Made by a program: the position numbers and the translations under genes. The notes beneath the pieces were generated by a model. That model was not told the DNA's origin. It was given only the letters and a program-made list of their open reading frames with translations, and did no database searches. Source: an uncultured Jeotgalicoccus sp. (GTDB taxonomy: Bacteria; Bacillota; Bacilli; Staphylococcales; Salinicoccaceae). From it: a stretch of DNA of 15,237 nucleotides. Of this stretch, positions 5,749 through 13,239 are shown one piece after another (position 1 is the stretch's first letter; every line of letters starts with the position of its first letter). Location of the stretch: positions 1 to 15,237 of the forward strand of contig CANRKV010000021.1 in assembly GCA_947631305.1 (NCBI GenBank), read 5' to 3'.

Positions 5749-6513
5749 TTAGATGTTATATAATCTTTTTGCGTTCTCTGTCGTTGCACCGGCAAGTTCT
5801 TCATAACTCATGCCGCGGAGCTCCGCGATTTTCTCAGCAACAAGTTTCACATGAGCAGGTTCATTCCGTTTACCGCGGAATGGATGCGGTGTTAAATACG
5901 GTGCATCTGTTTCAACCAGTAAGCGGTCGAGCGGTACATGAACAGCAATATCCTTTGGCAGCTGTGCATTTTTAAATGTCACGGGGCCGCCGAGAGACAC
6001 ATAGAAGTTCATAGCAATTATTTCGTCAGCAGTTTTCTCATCTGCACTGAAAGCATGCATAATCCCGCCAATTTCATGTGCATTTTCTTCTTTCAGAATA
6101 TCCACACAATCATCCGTCGACTCACGGTTATGAATAATGATCGGCAAACCGACACGTTTAGCAAGTGCCAGCTGACGCCTGAATAATGCCTTCTGCACAT
6201 CTTTCGGTGATTTATCCCAGTGGTAATCCAGGCCGGTTTCGCCGATGCCGACAATTTTCTCGTGAGCGGATAATTCTTCAATCCACTTGAGATCTTCGTC
6301 GGTACAGTCGATTGCATCTACCGGATGCCAGCCGATAACACCGTAAATATCATCGTATTCTTCAATGAGTTCCATCGTGCGTTCAATCGACGGGCGGTCA
6401 CAGCCGATAACGACCATTTTCTCGAGACCGTTCTCACGCGCACGTGCGATGACTTCTTCAAGATCTTCGTCGTACTGATGTGCATTCAGATGTACGTGTG
6501 TATCGATTAACAC
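5749..6513 (-). CDS. tatD: TatD-family metal-dependent hydrolase / DNase
   Basis: The protein has 254 residues. The start is GTG at 6513, chosen because AAGGAG lies seven bases before it and the next residues LIDTHVHLN are the conserved N-terminus; no in-frame ATG replaces it. The protein is an amidohydrolase-fold TIM barrel with metal ligands H6 and H8 (THVH), E92 (GIGETGLDYHW), H128 (IIIHNRE), H153 (MHAFS) and D203 (ETDAPYL). TatD proteins have metal-dependent 3'-5' exonuclease activity on DNA, and D-aminoacyl-tRNA deacylase activity has been proposed for some. This is the homologue of Bacillus YabD, always next to metG in this lineage. The ribosome site overlaps the metG stop region, so the two are one transcript. 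Confidence 0.95.
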   Translation of the reverse strand: MLIDTHVHLNAHQYDEDLEEVIARARENGLEKMVVIGCDRPSIERTMELIEEYDDIYGVIGWHPVDAIDCTDEDLKWIEELSAHEKIVGIGETGLDYHWDKSPKDVQKALFRRQLALAKRVGLPIIIHNRESTDDCVDILKEENAHEIGGIMHAFSADEKTADEIIAMNFYVSLGGPVTFKNAQLPKDIAVHVPLDRLLVETDAPYLTPHPFRGKRNEPAHVKLVAEKIAELRGMSYEELAGATTENAKRLYNI

Positions 6514-6529
6514 ATAATCACTCCTTGAT

Positions 6530-8494
6530 TTATTTTACAATACTGCCGTTTTCAATGCCGTCAGGCACATCGATTAACGTTAAACGGCTGCCTTTTTCTG
6601 CTGTTAAAATCATTCCTTCTGATTTTTCACCGCGCAGGTTTACAGGCTTCAGATTTGTTACGACAAGTACTTTCTTGCCGATAATATCTCCCGGTTCATA
6701 CTGCTCATGAATACCTGAGACAATCTGACGTTCTTCATTGCCTAAATCCACTTGGATTTTCAGCAGTTTTTTCGCTTTTTTCACAGCTTCAGCTGCAATG
6801 ACAGTCGCAACTTTAATTTCTACTTTGCTAAAGTCATCAATTGTAATTTTTTCAGCCGCTTCTTCTGTTTCCTCTTCAGCTGCTGACGGACGCATCTGTT
6901 CTTTAATGTGCGACACTTCTTCTTCAACATCCAGTCTTGGATAAATTGGTGTCGGTTTAGTCAGCTGTCCGGCAGGTTTTACAGCACCGTAGTTTAATAC
7001 TGATTCATAAGTCTGCTGGTTTTCATCAGTAATATTCAGCTGCTTAAAGATTTCTTTCGGTCCGTGCGGCAAGTACGGGCTTAACAGCACCGCTGCGATA
7101 CGGATATTTTCAGCTAAGTGAACCATTACGTTCTCCAGTGCTTCTTTGTTTTCATCATCTTTTGCCAGCACCCATGGTGCAGTTTCATCGATGTACTTGT
7201 TTGAGCGTCCGATAATCGTCCAGACTGCTCTTAAAGCATGGCTGAACTGCATTTTTTCCATTGCAGTTTCATATTCTGATACGCTGTCTTTCACAGCAGT
7301 TTCAAGACTTTTATCGAAATCGGTATGTGCGCCTGTGTACGCCGGCACATGTCCGTCGAAGTATTTGTTAATCATTGAAATCGTACGGTTAACCAGGTTC
7401 CCGAGATCGTTTGCCAGATCAAAGTTCGTACGCTCGATAAATGACTCAGGTGTAAATACGCCGTCAGAACCGAAAGGCACTTCGCGCATTAAGTAATAGC
7501 GGAGTGAGTCAAGACCGTAGCGTTCAACAATCTGATCAGGGTAAATAACGTTCCCTTTGGATTTCGACATCTTGCCGTCCTTCATTAGGAGCCAGCCGTG
7601 TCCGAGTAATTTCTTCGGCAGCGGCAGGTCAAGCGCCATCAGCATAATCGGCCAGTAAATTGCATGGAATCTTACGATTTCCTTACCAATCATGTGTACA
7701 TCCGCAGGCCAGTATTTTTTAAACAGCTCGTCTTCATCTGTCGAGTAGCCGAGTGCAGTAATATAGTTTGCCAATGCATCAATCCATACGTAAACAACGT
7801 GTTTAGGGTCCGACTGAACCGGTACACCCCATTTAAATGTCGTTCTCGATACAGCGAGGTCTTCAAGTCCCGGTTTAATAAAGTTGTTCAGCATTTCATT
7901 TTTACGTGCTTCCGGCTGAATGAAATCAGGGTTATCTTCATAATACTTCACTAGACGGTCTGCGTACTTGCTCATTCTGAAGAAATAGCTTTCTTCTTTC
8001 ACAAGTTCAACGTCGTGTCCGCTCGGTGCTCTTCCGCCGATCATTTTACCGTCTTCATCGCGGTACACTTCGTCGAGCTGTGTTTCAGTAAAGAATTCCT
8101 CATCCTGAACCGAGTACCATCCTTCGTATTCACCCAGGTAAATATCACCCTGCTCAAGCAGACGTTCAAAAATATACTGTACAGCAGCTTTATGTTTATC
8201 GCTTGTCGTGCGGATAAACTGATCGTACGTAATATCTAAAGACTTCCATAAATCTTTCATATTCTGAGCCATGTCATCGACGTAGGCCTGAGGTGAAATC
8301 CCCATGTCGTCAGCTTTCTGTTCTATCTTCTGACCGTGTTCGTCAGTACCTGTCAGGTAGTATACGTCAAAGCCTCTAAGGCGTTTATAACGTGCCATTA
8401 CATCACATGCAATTGTAGTATATGCGTTACCGATATGGAGTTTTCCGCTCGGATAATAAATTGGCGTAGTGATATAAAATGTTGGTTTGGTCAT
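6530..8494 (-). CDS. metG: Methionyl-tRNA synthetase
   Basis: The protein has 654 residues from ATG 8494, which has AGGAGG seven bases upstream. An upstream TTG-started extension to 8551 crosses the promoter and is not used. The class I catalytic core shows PIYYPSGKLHIGNAY (11-25, HIGH motif HIGN at 20-23), LTGTDEHGQKI (47-57) and KMSKSKGN (308-315). The anticodon-binding helical domain follows. A C-terminal EMAP/Trbp111-like tRNA-binding OB domain starts at about 552 (DDFSKVEIKVATV) and drives dimerisation and tRNA binding. The connective peptide region has no cysteines (only C30 is seen in the whole protein), so this is a zinc-free enzyme. It joins methionine to elongator and initiator tRNA. 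The bacillary name for the gene is metS. Confidence 0.98.
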   Translation of the reverse strand: MTKPTFYITTPIYYPSGKLHIGNAYTTIACDVMARYKRLRGFDVYYLTGTDEHGQKIEQKADDMGISPQAYVDDMAQNMKDLWKSLDITYDQFIRTTSDKHKAAVQYIFERLLEQGDIYLGEYEGWYSVQDEEFFTETQLDEVYRDEDGKMIGGRAPSGHDVELVKEESYFFRMSKYADRLVKYYEDNPDFIQPEARKNEMLNNFIKPGLEDLAVSRTTFKWGVPVQSDPKHVVYVWIDALANYITALGYSTDEDELFKKYWPADVHMIGKEIVRFHAIYWPIMLMALDLPLPKKLLGHGWLLMKDGKMSKSKGNVIYPDQIVERYGLDSLRYYLMREVPFGSDGVFTPESFIERTNFDLANDLGNLVNRTISMINKYFDGHVPAYTGAHTDFDKSLETAVKDSVSEYETAMEKMQFSHALRAVWTIIGRSNKYIDETAPWVLAKDDENKEALENVMVHLAENIRIAAVLLSPYLPHGPKEIFKQLNITDENQQTYESVLNYGAVKPAGQLTKPTPIYPRLDVEEEVSHIKEQMRPSAAEEETEEAAEKITIDDFSKVEIKVATVIAAEAVKKAKKLLKIQVDLGNEERQIVSGIHEQYEPGDIIGKKVLVVTNLKPVNLRGEKSEGMILTAEKGSRLTLIDVPDGIENGSIVK

Positions 8495-8522
8495 GGGACA
8501 TCCTCCTATAATATACTTATCT

Positions 8523-8551
8523 AATATATCTAATTTATGTAGGTTTTTCAA
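8523..8551 (-). promoter_or_regulatory. Promoter of metG-tatD
   Basis: On the minus strand TTGAAA (8546-8551), a 17-base spacer and TATATT (8523-8528) form a good sigma-A promoter. Transcription would begin near 8516, giving a leader of about 22 bases. That is too short for a T-box or SAM riboswitch, so metG is not controlled by such an element from this promoter. Confidence 0.72.
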
Positions 8552-8602
8552 TTCTGAACAGTTTTTAATAGTTTTCCCATTATTTTTGTGCTATAGTCAT
8601 GA

Positions 8603-8678
8603 ATATCCAATTTCCGACAATAGTTTCACAGTTTATATTGTTTATTTTCTGCTGTATTATATTTTGCGGATTGGATAT
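8603..8678. repeat. Imperfect inverted repeat bracketing the probable abrB promoter
   Basis: The left arm ATATCCAATTTCCG (8603-8616) and the right arm CGGATTGGATAT (8667-8678) are reverse complements over 12 bases, with two extra T in the left arm. About 50 bases separate them. They lie between metG and abrB, upstream of the metG promoter and around the likely abrB promoter. They could be paired operator half-sites for looping, possibly for AbrB itself. Confidence 0.6.
8632..8660 (+). promoter_or_regulatory. Candidate abrB promoter
   Basis: TTTATA (8632-8637), 17 bases and TATTAT (8655-8660) make a moderate sigma-A promoter, with transcription starting near 8667. A second candidate is TTGCGG (8664-8669), 16 bases and TATATT (8686-8691). 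I cannot choose between them from sequence alone. Confidence 0.35.
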
Positions 8679-8719
8679 CATCCATTATATTTTGGTTAAC
8701 TATGTAGGAGGAATCACTA

Positions 8720-8998
8720 ATGAAATCTACTGGAATTGTGCGTAAAGTCGACGAACTTGGGCGCGTTGTTATTCCAATTGAATTGCGTCGCGTACTCGAT
8801 ATCGAAGTCAAAGATGCACTGGAAATCTTCACAGATGACGATAAAATTATTTTGAAAAAATACCAGCCTCGCATGACTTGCGCAGTAACTGGCGATGTGT
8901 CAGATGACAACTTGTCACTTGCTGACGGTAAAATCGTCCTCAGCAAAGAAGGCGCAGATCAGCTAATCAAAGAAATTCAACGAAAAATTAATAAATAG
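8720..8998 (+). CDS. abrB: Transition-state regulator AbrB
   Basis: The protein has 92 residues, with AGGAGG eight bases before the ATG. It is nearly the whole Bacillus AbrB sequence: MKSTGIVRKVDELGRVVIPI at the start (swapped-hairpin DNA-binding domain, about 1-50, with the basic residues R8, R15, R23 and R24), then DDKIILKKYQPRMTCAVTG and a C-terminal multimerisation region. AbrB is a tetrameric DNA-binding repressor of post-exponential genes that binds AT-rich, bent DNA with little strict consensus, and it represses its own gene in Bacillus. The position is also the Bacillus one: between rsmI and metG, on the opposite strand to both. In a lineage that does not sporulate its targets must differ; biofilm, exoenzyme or competence-like genes are guesses. 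Confidence 0.95.
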   Translation: MKSTGIVRKVDELGRVVIPIELRRVLDIEVKDALEIFTDDDKIILKKYQPRMTCAVTGDVSDDNLSLADGKIVLSKEGADQLIKEIQRKINK

Positions 8999-9008
8999 TT
9001 TAATGTAT

Positions 9009-9039
9009 AAAGCCGTGAATATTTCATTCATGGCTTTTT
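9009..9039 (+). terminator. Intrinsic terminator between abrB and rsmI
   Basis: A 12-bp stem including G:U pairs (AAAGCCGTGAAT 9009-9020 with ATTCATGGCTTT 9026-9037) and a 5-base loop ends in five T on the plus strand. It ends abrB transcription and reaches the rsmI stop codon at 9038-9040, so it may also end the long minus-strand operon, although the T tract on that side is poor. Confidence 0.85.
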
Positions 9040-9850
9040 ATTTATGAAACACATCGTACACTTCCTGCTTTTTCAATCCGCGCAGTTCTGCAACGAGTTT
9101 TATCGCGTCTTTTGGACGCATGCCTTCTTCTACAAGTTCAGTAACATGTTCTTTAGGTGTGCCGGTAAATTCAGTTTGTTCTTCTTCGTATCTGTCTATA
9201 ACGACGACAAATTCGCCTTTTAATGGAATATCATTATCCAGTTTTGATAGTAATTCGTCAGCTGTTCCTCTGACATGCTGTTCAAATTTCTTTGTGATTT
9301 CTCTCGATACACTGACGATTCTTCTGCTGTCAATGCTGCTTATTTCTGTCATCAGATTTTTCATTCTGTGCGGTGATTCATAAAGTACTGACGTAAATTT
9401 ATGATGCATTATTTCAGATAACTTCTCTCTTTGTTTCGATGAACTCTTCGGTAAAAACCCAAAATAGGTAAATTCATAGCTTGCGATTCCGCTTGCGACA
9501 AGTGCCATCGTAAACGCAGAAGCTGCCGGAATAACACTGTAAGGCAGGTTTTCATCCTGCATGCGGCTGACGAGTTCAAAACCGGGATCTGATATTACGG
9601 GCATGCCCGCATCGGTCACAAGTGCATATGTTTTACCATTTTTTATATCTTCTATAATAGATTCTGTGACTTCTTCTTTATTGAAATCATGATAGCTTTT
9701 AAGCGGCGTATCAATCTCGAAGTGAGTCGTTAATTTACGTGTGATTCGTGTATCTTCGCAAAGAATTACATCAGCTTCTTTAAGCGTTTTTATTGCTCTG
9801 TATGACATATCATCTAAATTCCCTATCGGCGTCCCGGTAATATATAACAT
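9038..9850 (-). CDS. rsmI: 16S rRNA (cytidine1402-2'-O)-methyltransferase
   Basis: The protein has 270 residues, with AGGAGG six bases before ATG 9850. It is a tetrapyrrole-methylase-fold SAM enzyme. Motifs are TGTPIGNLDD at 5-14, CEDTR at 31-35, TDAGMPVISDPG at 79-90, YESPHR at 157-162, REITKKFE at 183-190 and GEFV at 212-215. RsmI methylates the ribose of C1402 in the decoding centre of 16S rRNA, with RsmH methylating the base. It is the last gene of the operon that begins next to the rRNA locus. The N-terminus is slightly shorter than in Staphylococcus aureus but contains the full SAM-binding start. Confidence 0.97.
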   Translation of the reverse strand: MLYITGTPIGNLDDMSYRAIKTLKEADVILCEDTRITRKLTTHFEIDTPLKSYHDFNKEEVTESIIEDIKNGKTYALVTDAGMPVISDPGFELVSRMQDENLPYSVIPAASAFTMALVASGIASYEFTYFGFLPKSSSKQREKLSEIMHHKFTSVLYESPHRMKNLMTEISSIDSRRIVSVSREITKKFEQHVRGTADELLSKLDNDIPLKGEFVVVIDRYEEEQTEFTGTPKEHVTELVEEGMRPKDAIKLVAELRGLKKQEVYDVFHK

Positions 9851-9852
9851 TA

Positions 9853-10110
9853 TTATCCTCCTATTAACGATAATTTCTGTTTTTTAGTCAGCTGCTTAAT
9901 TGCATACTCACGTTTCAAAGCACCGCTTTTTGAATCAAATACTTCGACATAACGCAGCGAGACAGGAAGTCGGCCCCGCGTGTATTTCGCACCGAGACCT
10001 TCATTGTGCGTCGTTATCCGTGCATCTATATCCGTCGTATAGCCAGTATACAGACTGTTGTCGCTGCATTCGATAATGTAGACGTAATAGCTCTTATCCT
10101 CTGTCGTCAC
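9853..10110 (-). CDS. GIY-YIG nuclease-domain protein (UPF0213, YazA-like)
   Basis: The protein has 85 residues from GTG 10110, chosen because GAGGTG lies seven bases upstream and the length then fits the family (about 82-90). An upstream TTG-started reading would add 28 residues of yabB shadow sequence. The fold is a lone GIY-YIG domain: YVYII (9-13) and YTGYT (21-25) form the two-tyrosine motif, followed by R31, AKYTRGR (41-47) and E68 in KREYAIK, the catalytic arginine and glutamate positions. These single-domain proteins are found in this operon across Bacilli. They are predicted endonucleases related to SLX1, but no cellular substrate is settled. The gene overlaps the end of yabB by 17 bases. 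Confidence 0.93.
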   Translation of the reverse strand: MTTEDKSYYVYIIECSDNSLYTGYTTDIDARITTHNEGLGAKYTRGRLPVSLRYVEVFDSKSGALKREYAIKQLTKKQKLSLIGG

Positions 10111-10834
10111 CGTAATACACCTCAAGCATTTCATCCGAATAAGTTTTATCCGCATTATAAATATAAAACGGAGGCAGTATATCCGCGTAAGCATTTGAAT
10201 TAAATATTGCTTCCAGCACGATAAACATCGCGGTCCTGCTGTTTACATCATTATAGACATACTGCGCGCGTCTGACTCTGAATCCATGGTTATGCAGCTC
10301 AGTAAATACCTCGGCGCTCCGTTCTGCACGGTGGACCATATACAGTCTGCCTTTGTTCGTTATTAAATAACGGCATGCCTCGGCGATACCTTTTAAATCG
10401 ATATGCAGTTCGTGTCTTGCGACGCTCTGATGTCCTTTATCTTTTAACGGCTGGTTGCTTGTAAAATAAGGCGGATTAACTGTAATCACATCGTACGAAG
10501 AATGTTCCATCGAAGTTTTAAGCGCTTTAATATCAAGATTATACATTGTAATCTGGTCTGACTTTTCATTCATTTGAATGCTGCGCTCCGCCATATCAAC
10601 GAGCACATCCTGTAACTCAACAGCATCAATCGGCTGCGAGGCACGATGGGACAGCAGCAAAGGAATAATACCGTTTCCGCTGCACAAATCCATAATTCTG
10701 TTATCGCGTTTATTCACTTTCACAAAATTACCGAGGAGCAGTGCATCGACGGAAAATGAAAAAGTTTCACTGCTTTGAATAATACGCATATTTTCCCTGT
10801 ACAGTTCGTCTATCCGTTCATGTGGTTTTAACAT
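10094..10834 (-). CDS. yabB: SAM-dependent methyltransferase YabB (TrmN6-like)
   Basis: The protein has 246 residues from ATG 10834, which has GGAG eight bases upstream. A GTG three codons earlier overlaps the ribosome site and is rejected. The Rossmann-type methyltransferase shows motif I DLCSGNGIIPLLL (49-61), an acidic AVELQ (71-75) after the second strand, and NPPYF (120-124), which is the signature of enzymes methylating exocyclic amino groups of adenine. The closest characterised relative is TrmN6 (YfiC), the tRNA1Val adenine-37 N6-methyltransferase of Escherichia coli. The actual target in Bacilli is assumed rather than shown. The gene starts just after a terminator-like hairpin, so its level may be lower than that of yabA. 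Confidence 0.92.
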   Translation of the reverse strand: MLKPHERIDELYRENMRIIQSSETFSFSVDALLLGNFVKVNKRDNRIMDLCSGNGIIPLLLSHRASQPIDAVELQDVLVDMAERSIQMNEKSDQITMYNLDIKALKTSMEHSSYDVITVNPPYFTSNQPLKDKGHQSVARHELHIDLKGIAEACRYLITNKGRLYMVHRAERSAEVFTELHNHGFRVRRAQYVYNDVNSRTAMFIVLEAIFNSNAYADILPPFYIYNADKTYSDEMLEVYYGDDRG

Positions 10835-10846
10835 TGATTTCACTCC

Positions 10847-10874
10847 AAAAAGAAAAGCAGCTGAGCGCTGCTTT
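10847..10874 (-). terminator. Terminator-like hairpin between yabA and yabB
   Basis: An 8-bp perfect stem AAAGCAGC/GCTGCTTT (10854-10861 with 10867-10874) has a 5-base loop. On the minus strand it is followed by TCTTTTT. It begins inside the yabA stop codon. The T tract is broken by one C, so partial termination or transcript-end protection is more likely than a full stop. Confidence 0.6.
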
Positions 10875-11184
10875 AACTTTGTCTTTCATTAAAAAATGCC
10901 TGGCAGAATAAACAGTCGTCTCCGTGCCTGTGCGTACCAAAATGAATGCTGCATACATGAAATCCTTCGTCGTATAAACTTTTTAATGAGTTTTCCTTAA
11001 ATGGTGAATCTGCTGTTTCTTTATCATTTAAAAGCTGCTCATAATTTTCTTTTTCAAGTTCCAAACTGACATTTTCTTCGACCAGTTTTACGGTAAGTTC
11101 TTTCAGTGTCTGTACTTCTTCATCCATCATTTTGATATTGCGTTCGAGCTGCTGAATATGGAGGAACAGTTTTTCACGGTCCAT
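10873..11184 (-). CDS. yabA: Replication initiation control protein YabA
   Basis: The protein has 103 residues. ATG 11184 overlaps the ricT stop by one base (TAATG). The N-terminal half (about 1-55) is a long helix with a heptad-like pattern rich in E, K and L, the tetramerising coiled coil. The C-terminal domain has a zinc site of C78, H81, C91 and C94 in HVCSIHFGTHRHGDDCLFC. YabA binds DnaA and the DnaN clamp and limits re-initiation at oriC in Bacillus subtilis and staphylococci. The linker at about 55-70 is less conserved. Its place among holB and darA links it with replication functions. Confidence 0.95.
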   Translation of the reverse strand: MDREKLFLHIQQLERNIKMMDEEVQTLKELTVKLVEENVSLELEKENYEQLLNDKETADSPFKENSLKSLYDEGFHVCSIHFGTHRHGDDCLFCQAFFNERQS

Positions 11185-11999
11185 TAATTCACAACCTCTA
11201 GCTTATCAATATCTTCTTCTCCGTACTCTTCAATGTAATCGTCTGAACCTTTAACTCTGACGGCAAGATCCAGTATGTTAATGCCGATTACTTTGCCGAT
11301 ACCCGCCGGTGTTTTTACTTTTGCACCGACATCAGGCAGTTTTATACGTGCATCTTCGTAATATTCGTCTTCGTAATTTAAGCAGCACATCAGTCGTCCG
11401 CATGCTCCTGATATTTTACTTGGAGAAAGCGATAAATCCTGGTTCTTCGCCATTTGGATACTTACTGGTACAAAGTCTCCTAAAAACGTTGAACAGCAGT
11501 GGGCGCGGCCGCAGGGACCAATTCCGCCCAGATATTTCGCTTCATCCCTGACACCAATCTGACGCAGTTCGATACGTGTTTTAAAACGTGTCGCAAGGAT
11601 TCTGACAAGCGATCTGAAGTCCACTCTGTCATCTGCAGTAAAGTTAAAAATGAGTTTCTTCATATCAAGAGTGAATTTAGCATTCACCAGGTTCATATCA
11701 AGTTTTTCATCTTTAATGGCATTGGCACAAAACTCCATTGCAGTTTCAGATTTGTCTTCATTCGCTTTAAATTTCATTAAGTCTTCTTCTGTTGCCAGAC
11801 GAAGAAATTTACCATCGGGTTCAACAATATTGTCTTTAGGAATTTCATAAGTCCCTTTAACTACGTTCAGCAGCTCGAGACCTCTTTTTGTTTCCCCGAC
11901 AATATAGTCGCCGCGTTCTATGGAATCATCACTGCATGTGATGTACAGGTTATCGTAATAATCAAGTTGCGTGACCTTGATGATTTTAAGCATATTCAT
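11184..11999 (-). CDS. ricT: PSP1-domain protein RicT (YaaT), Y-complex subunit
   Basis: The protein has 271 residues from ATG 11999, with AAGG before it; the second ATG at 11993 is too far from the site. The PSP1 domain contains six cysteines in two CxxxxCC clusters, C163/C168/C169 (GPCGRAHCC) and C200/C205/C206 (GACGRLMCC). In Bacillus subtilis RicT forms the FAD- and [4Fe-4S]-carrying complex with RicA (YmcA) and RicF (YlbF), and these cysteines hold clusters. The complex is needed for RNase Y-dependent mRNA maturation and for sporulation, biofilm and competence. Without sporulation, the mRNA-processing role is the relevant one here. RicA and RicF are encoded elsewhere. Confidence 0.95.
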   Translation of the reverse strand: MNMLKIIKVTQLDYYDNLYITCSDDSIERGDYIVGETKRGLELLNVVKGTYEIPKDNIVEPDGKFLRLATEEDLMKFKANEDKSETAMEFCANAIKDEKLDMNLVNAKFTLDMKKLIFNFTADDRVDFRSLVRILATRFKTRIELRQIGVRDEAKYLGGIGPCGRAHCCSTFLGDFVPVSIQMAKNQDLSLSPSKISGACGRLMCCLNYEDEYYEDARIKLPDVGAKVKTPAGIGKVIGINILDLAVRVKGSDDYIEEYGEEDIDKLEVVN

Positions 12000-12002
12000 T
12001 CA

Positions 12003-12908
12003 TCAACCTTTCGCACCTATGACCATACCTTCAAAAACAAGCATTGGATTAACGTTAAATGATAGCAGCTGGTTCGCTTTTTGAATCTCTTCGAGCATTC
12101 GTGTCAATTTAACCGTATTGACATCGTTACCTGTCGGCATTGGTGTTTCAAACGGTTTAAAATTATCCAGACCGATAGTCTTATGCAGTGCCTGACGGAT
12201 AAACCCGGCAAGAAGCTGCAGCATCAGTTCATAGTCTTTACGGTCATCACAAATATCGACTATCTTTTTTGTGTCGATTAAAACAAGCGGATGATTATGT
12301 ATCCAGCGCGTCCCGAAGCTCATTGCCTCATTACGCATCTCACTGAATTTATCAGCCATCTCATTGACGTGATGCGCGTTCAGCGCGAGAGCATTGACGG
12401 TTTTAGTTTCAGCTTCACTTAAGTTAGGCAGTGAATCCTCACGGTCACCGTCTTCTCCCTGGATATGGATATGTTGACTTCTCGAATGTATCGTCGGCAG
12501 TATACCGCTTTTATTAATCGTTAATAAAATTGCAATTGTTTTTTCAGGCGGTTCTTCTAAGAATTTCAGTATACTGTTTTCAGCTTGCGGAGTCAGCTTT
12601 TCAAACTGCTCAATAATATACACTTTGTGATCAGACTCGATTGGTTTCTGGTTCATCTGGCGGACGAGCTGCTCGATTTCTTCTTTCTTAATCGTATTTT
12701 CAGCTGTCGATAAATAATATAAATCCGGATGATTACCTGAATCAATCAGCATCTCATTACGTGTATTGCTTCCGAAAATATGCAGCGCAAAAAACTTGCT
12801 GTATTTGCGCAGCGTTTCTATTGCATCACCTTCGAACATATAAGTATGACTCAGCTTATTGTTCTCGATAATTTTTAATAATTGTTTCTCTACAATACTA
12901 TTATTCAT
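12003..12908 (-). CDS. holB: DNA polymerase III delta' subunit
   Basis: The protein has 301 residues from ATG 12908, directly after the darA stop. An in-frame TTG at 12923 inside darA adds five residues but has no ribosome site; neither start has a strong one, so coupling to darA is likely. The AAA+ clamp-loader features are NHPDLY (59-64), KVYIIEQFEKLTPQAE (95-110), LKFLEEPP (114-121) and TIHSRSQ (139-145). Like other delta' subunits it lacks a working Walker A. The SRC motif carrying the arginine finger reads SRS here, and no zinc-binding cysteines are present. It helps load the DnaN clamp. The Bacillus gene yaaR, which sits between darA and holB, is missing. Confidence 0.94.
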   Translation of the reverse strand: MNNSIVEKQLLKIIENNKLSHTYMFEGDAIETLRKYSKFFALHIFGSNTRNEMLIDSGNHPDLYYLSTAENTIKKEEIEQLVRQMNQKPIESDHKVYIIEQFEKLTPQAENSILKFLEEPPEKTIAILLTINKSGILPTIHSRSQHIHIQGEDGDREDSLPNLSEAETKTVNALALNAHHVNEMADKFSEMRNEAMSFGTRWIHNHPLVLIDTKKIVDICDDRKDYELMLQLLAGFIRQALHKTIGLDNFKPFETPMPTGNDVNTVKLTRMLEEIQKANQLLSFNVNPMLVFEGMVIGAKG

Positions 12909-12909
12909 C

Positions 12910-13239
12910 TTAAAATCTTTCAAATTGTTCTATCGGTAAAACAAATACAGTAGCGCCGCCGACTTCAACTTCAACCGGATAAGGGATATAAGAATCCGCA
13001 TTTCCACCCATAGGAGTAACCGGTGCAACAGTCTGCTCGCGGTTCCCGCAAGTATCGTCAATCAGTTTAAGAAGATCGTCCACACGGGCATCTTCAACAC
13101 CGCATAGGAACGTAGTGTTACCCGCACGCAGGAAACCGCCTGTAGAAGCAAGTTTCGTGTTACGGAAATCGTTTTTTGTTAATTTATCATTTAATCTTTG
13201 GCTGTCATGGTCCTGGACAATAGCTATTACCATTTTCAT
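12910..13239 (-). CDS. darA: Cyclic di-AMP-binding PII-like protein DarA/PstA
   Basis: The protein has 109 residues. ATG 13239 overlaps the tmk stop by one base (TAATG), with GAGGTG about eight bases before. A second ATG two codons on is too far from it. The sequence closely follows Staphylococcus aureus PstA: STGGFLRAGNTTFLCGV (32-48) and SYIPYPVEVEVGGATVFVLP (83-102). PstA is a trimeric PII-like protein that binds c-di-AMP between subunits; its downstream partner is unknown. R26, T28, F36, L37, N41 and G47 agree with the ligand pocket as I recall it, while position 24 is D (N in S. aureus) and position 108 is R (Q in S. aureus). Other names: yaaQ, pstA. Confidence 0.96.
   Translation of the reverse strand: MKMVIAIVQDHDSQRLNDKLTKNDFRNTKLASTGGFLRAGNTTFLCGVEDARVDDLLKLIDDTCGNREQTVAPVTPMGGNADSYIPYPVEVEVGGATVFVLPIEQFERF

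Noticed and set aside
6093..6317. Minus-strand frame inside tatD, and many plus-strand frames opposite metG, ksgA and holB
   Set aside because: They overlap well-supported conserved genes, lack ribosome sites and show no recognisable domain.
8495..8719. T-box or SAM riboswitch before metG
   Set aside because: The promoter at 8523-8551 leaves only about 22 bases of leader, and no terminator/antiterminator pair or T-box sequence is seen.
10111..10194. Longer start for the GIY-YIG protein
   Set aside because: The extra residues are the yabB sequence read in another frame, while GTG 10110 has a strong ribosome site and gives the family length.
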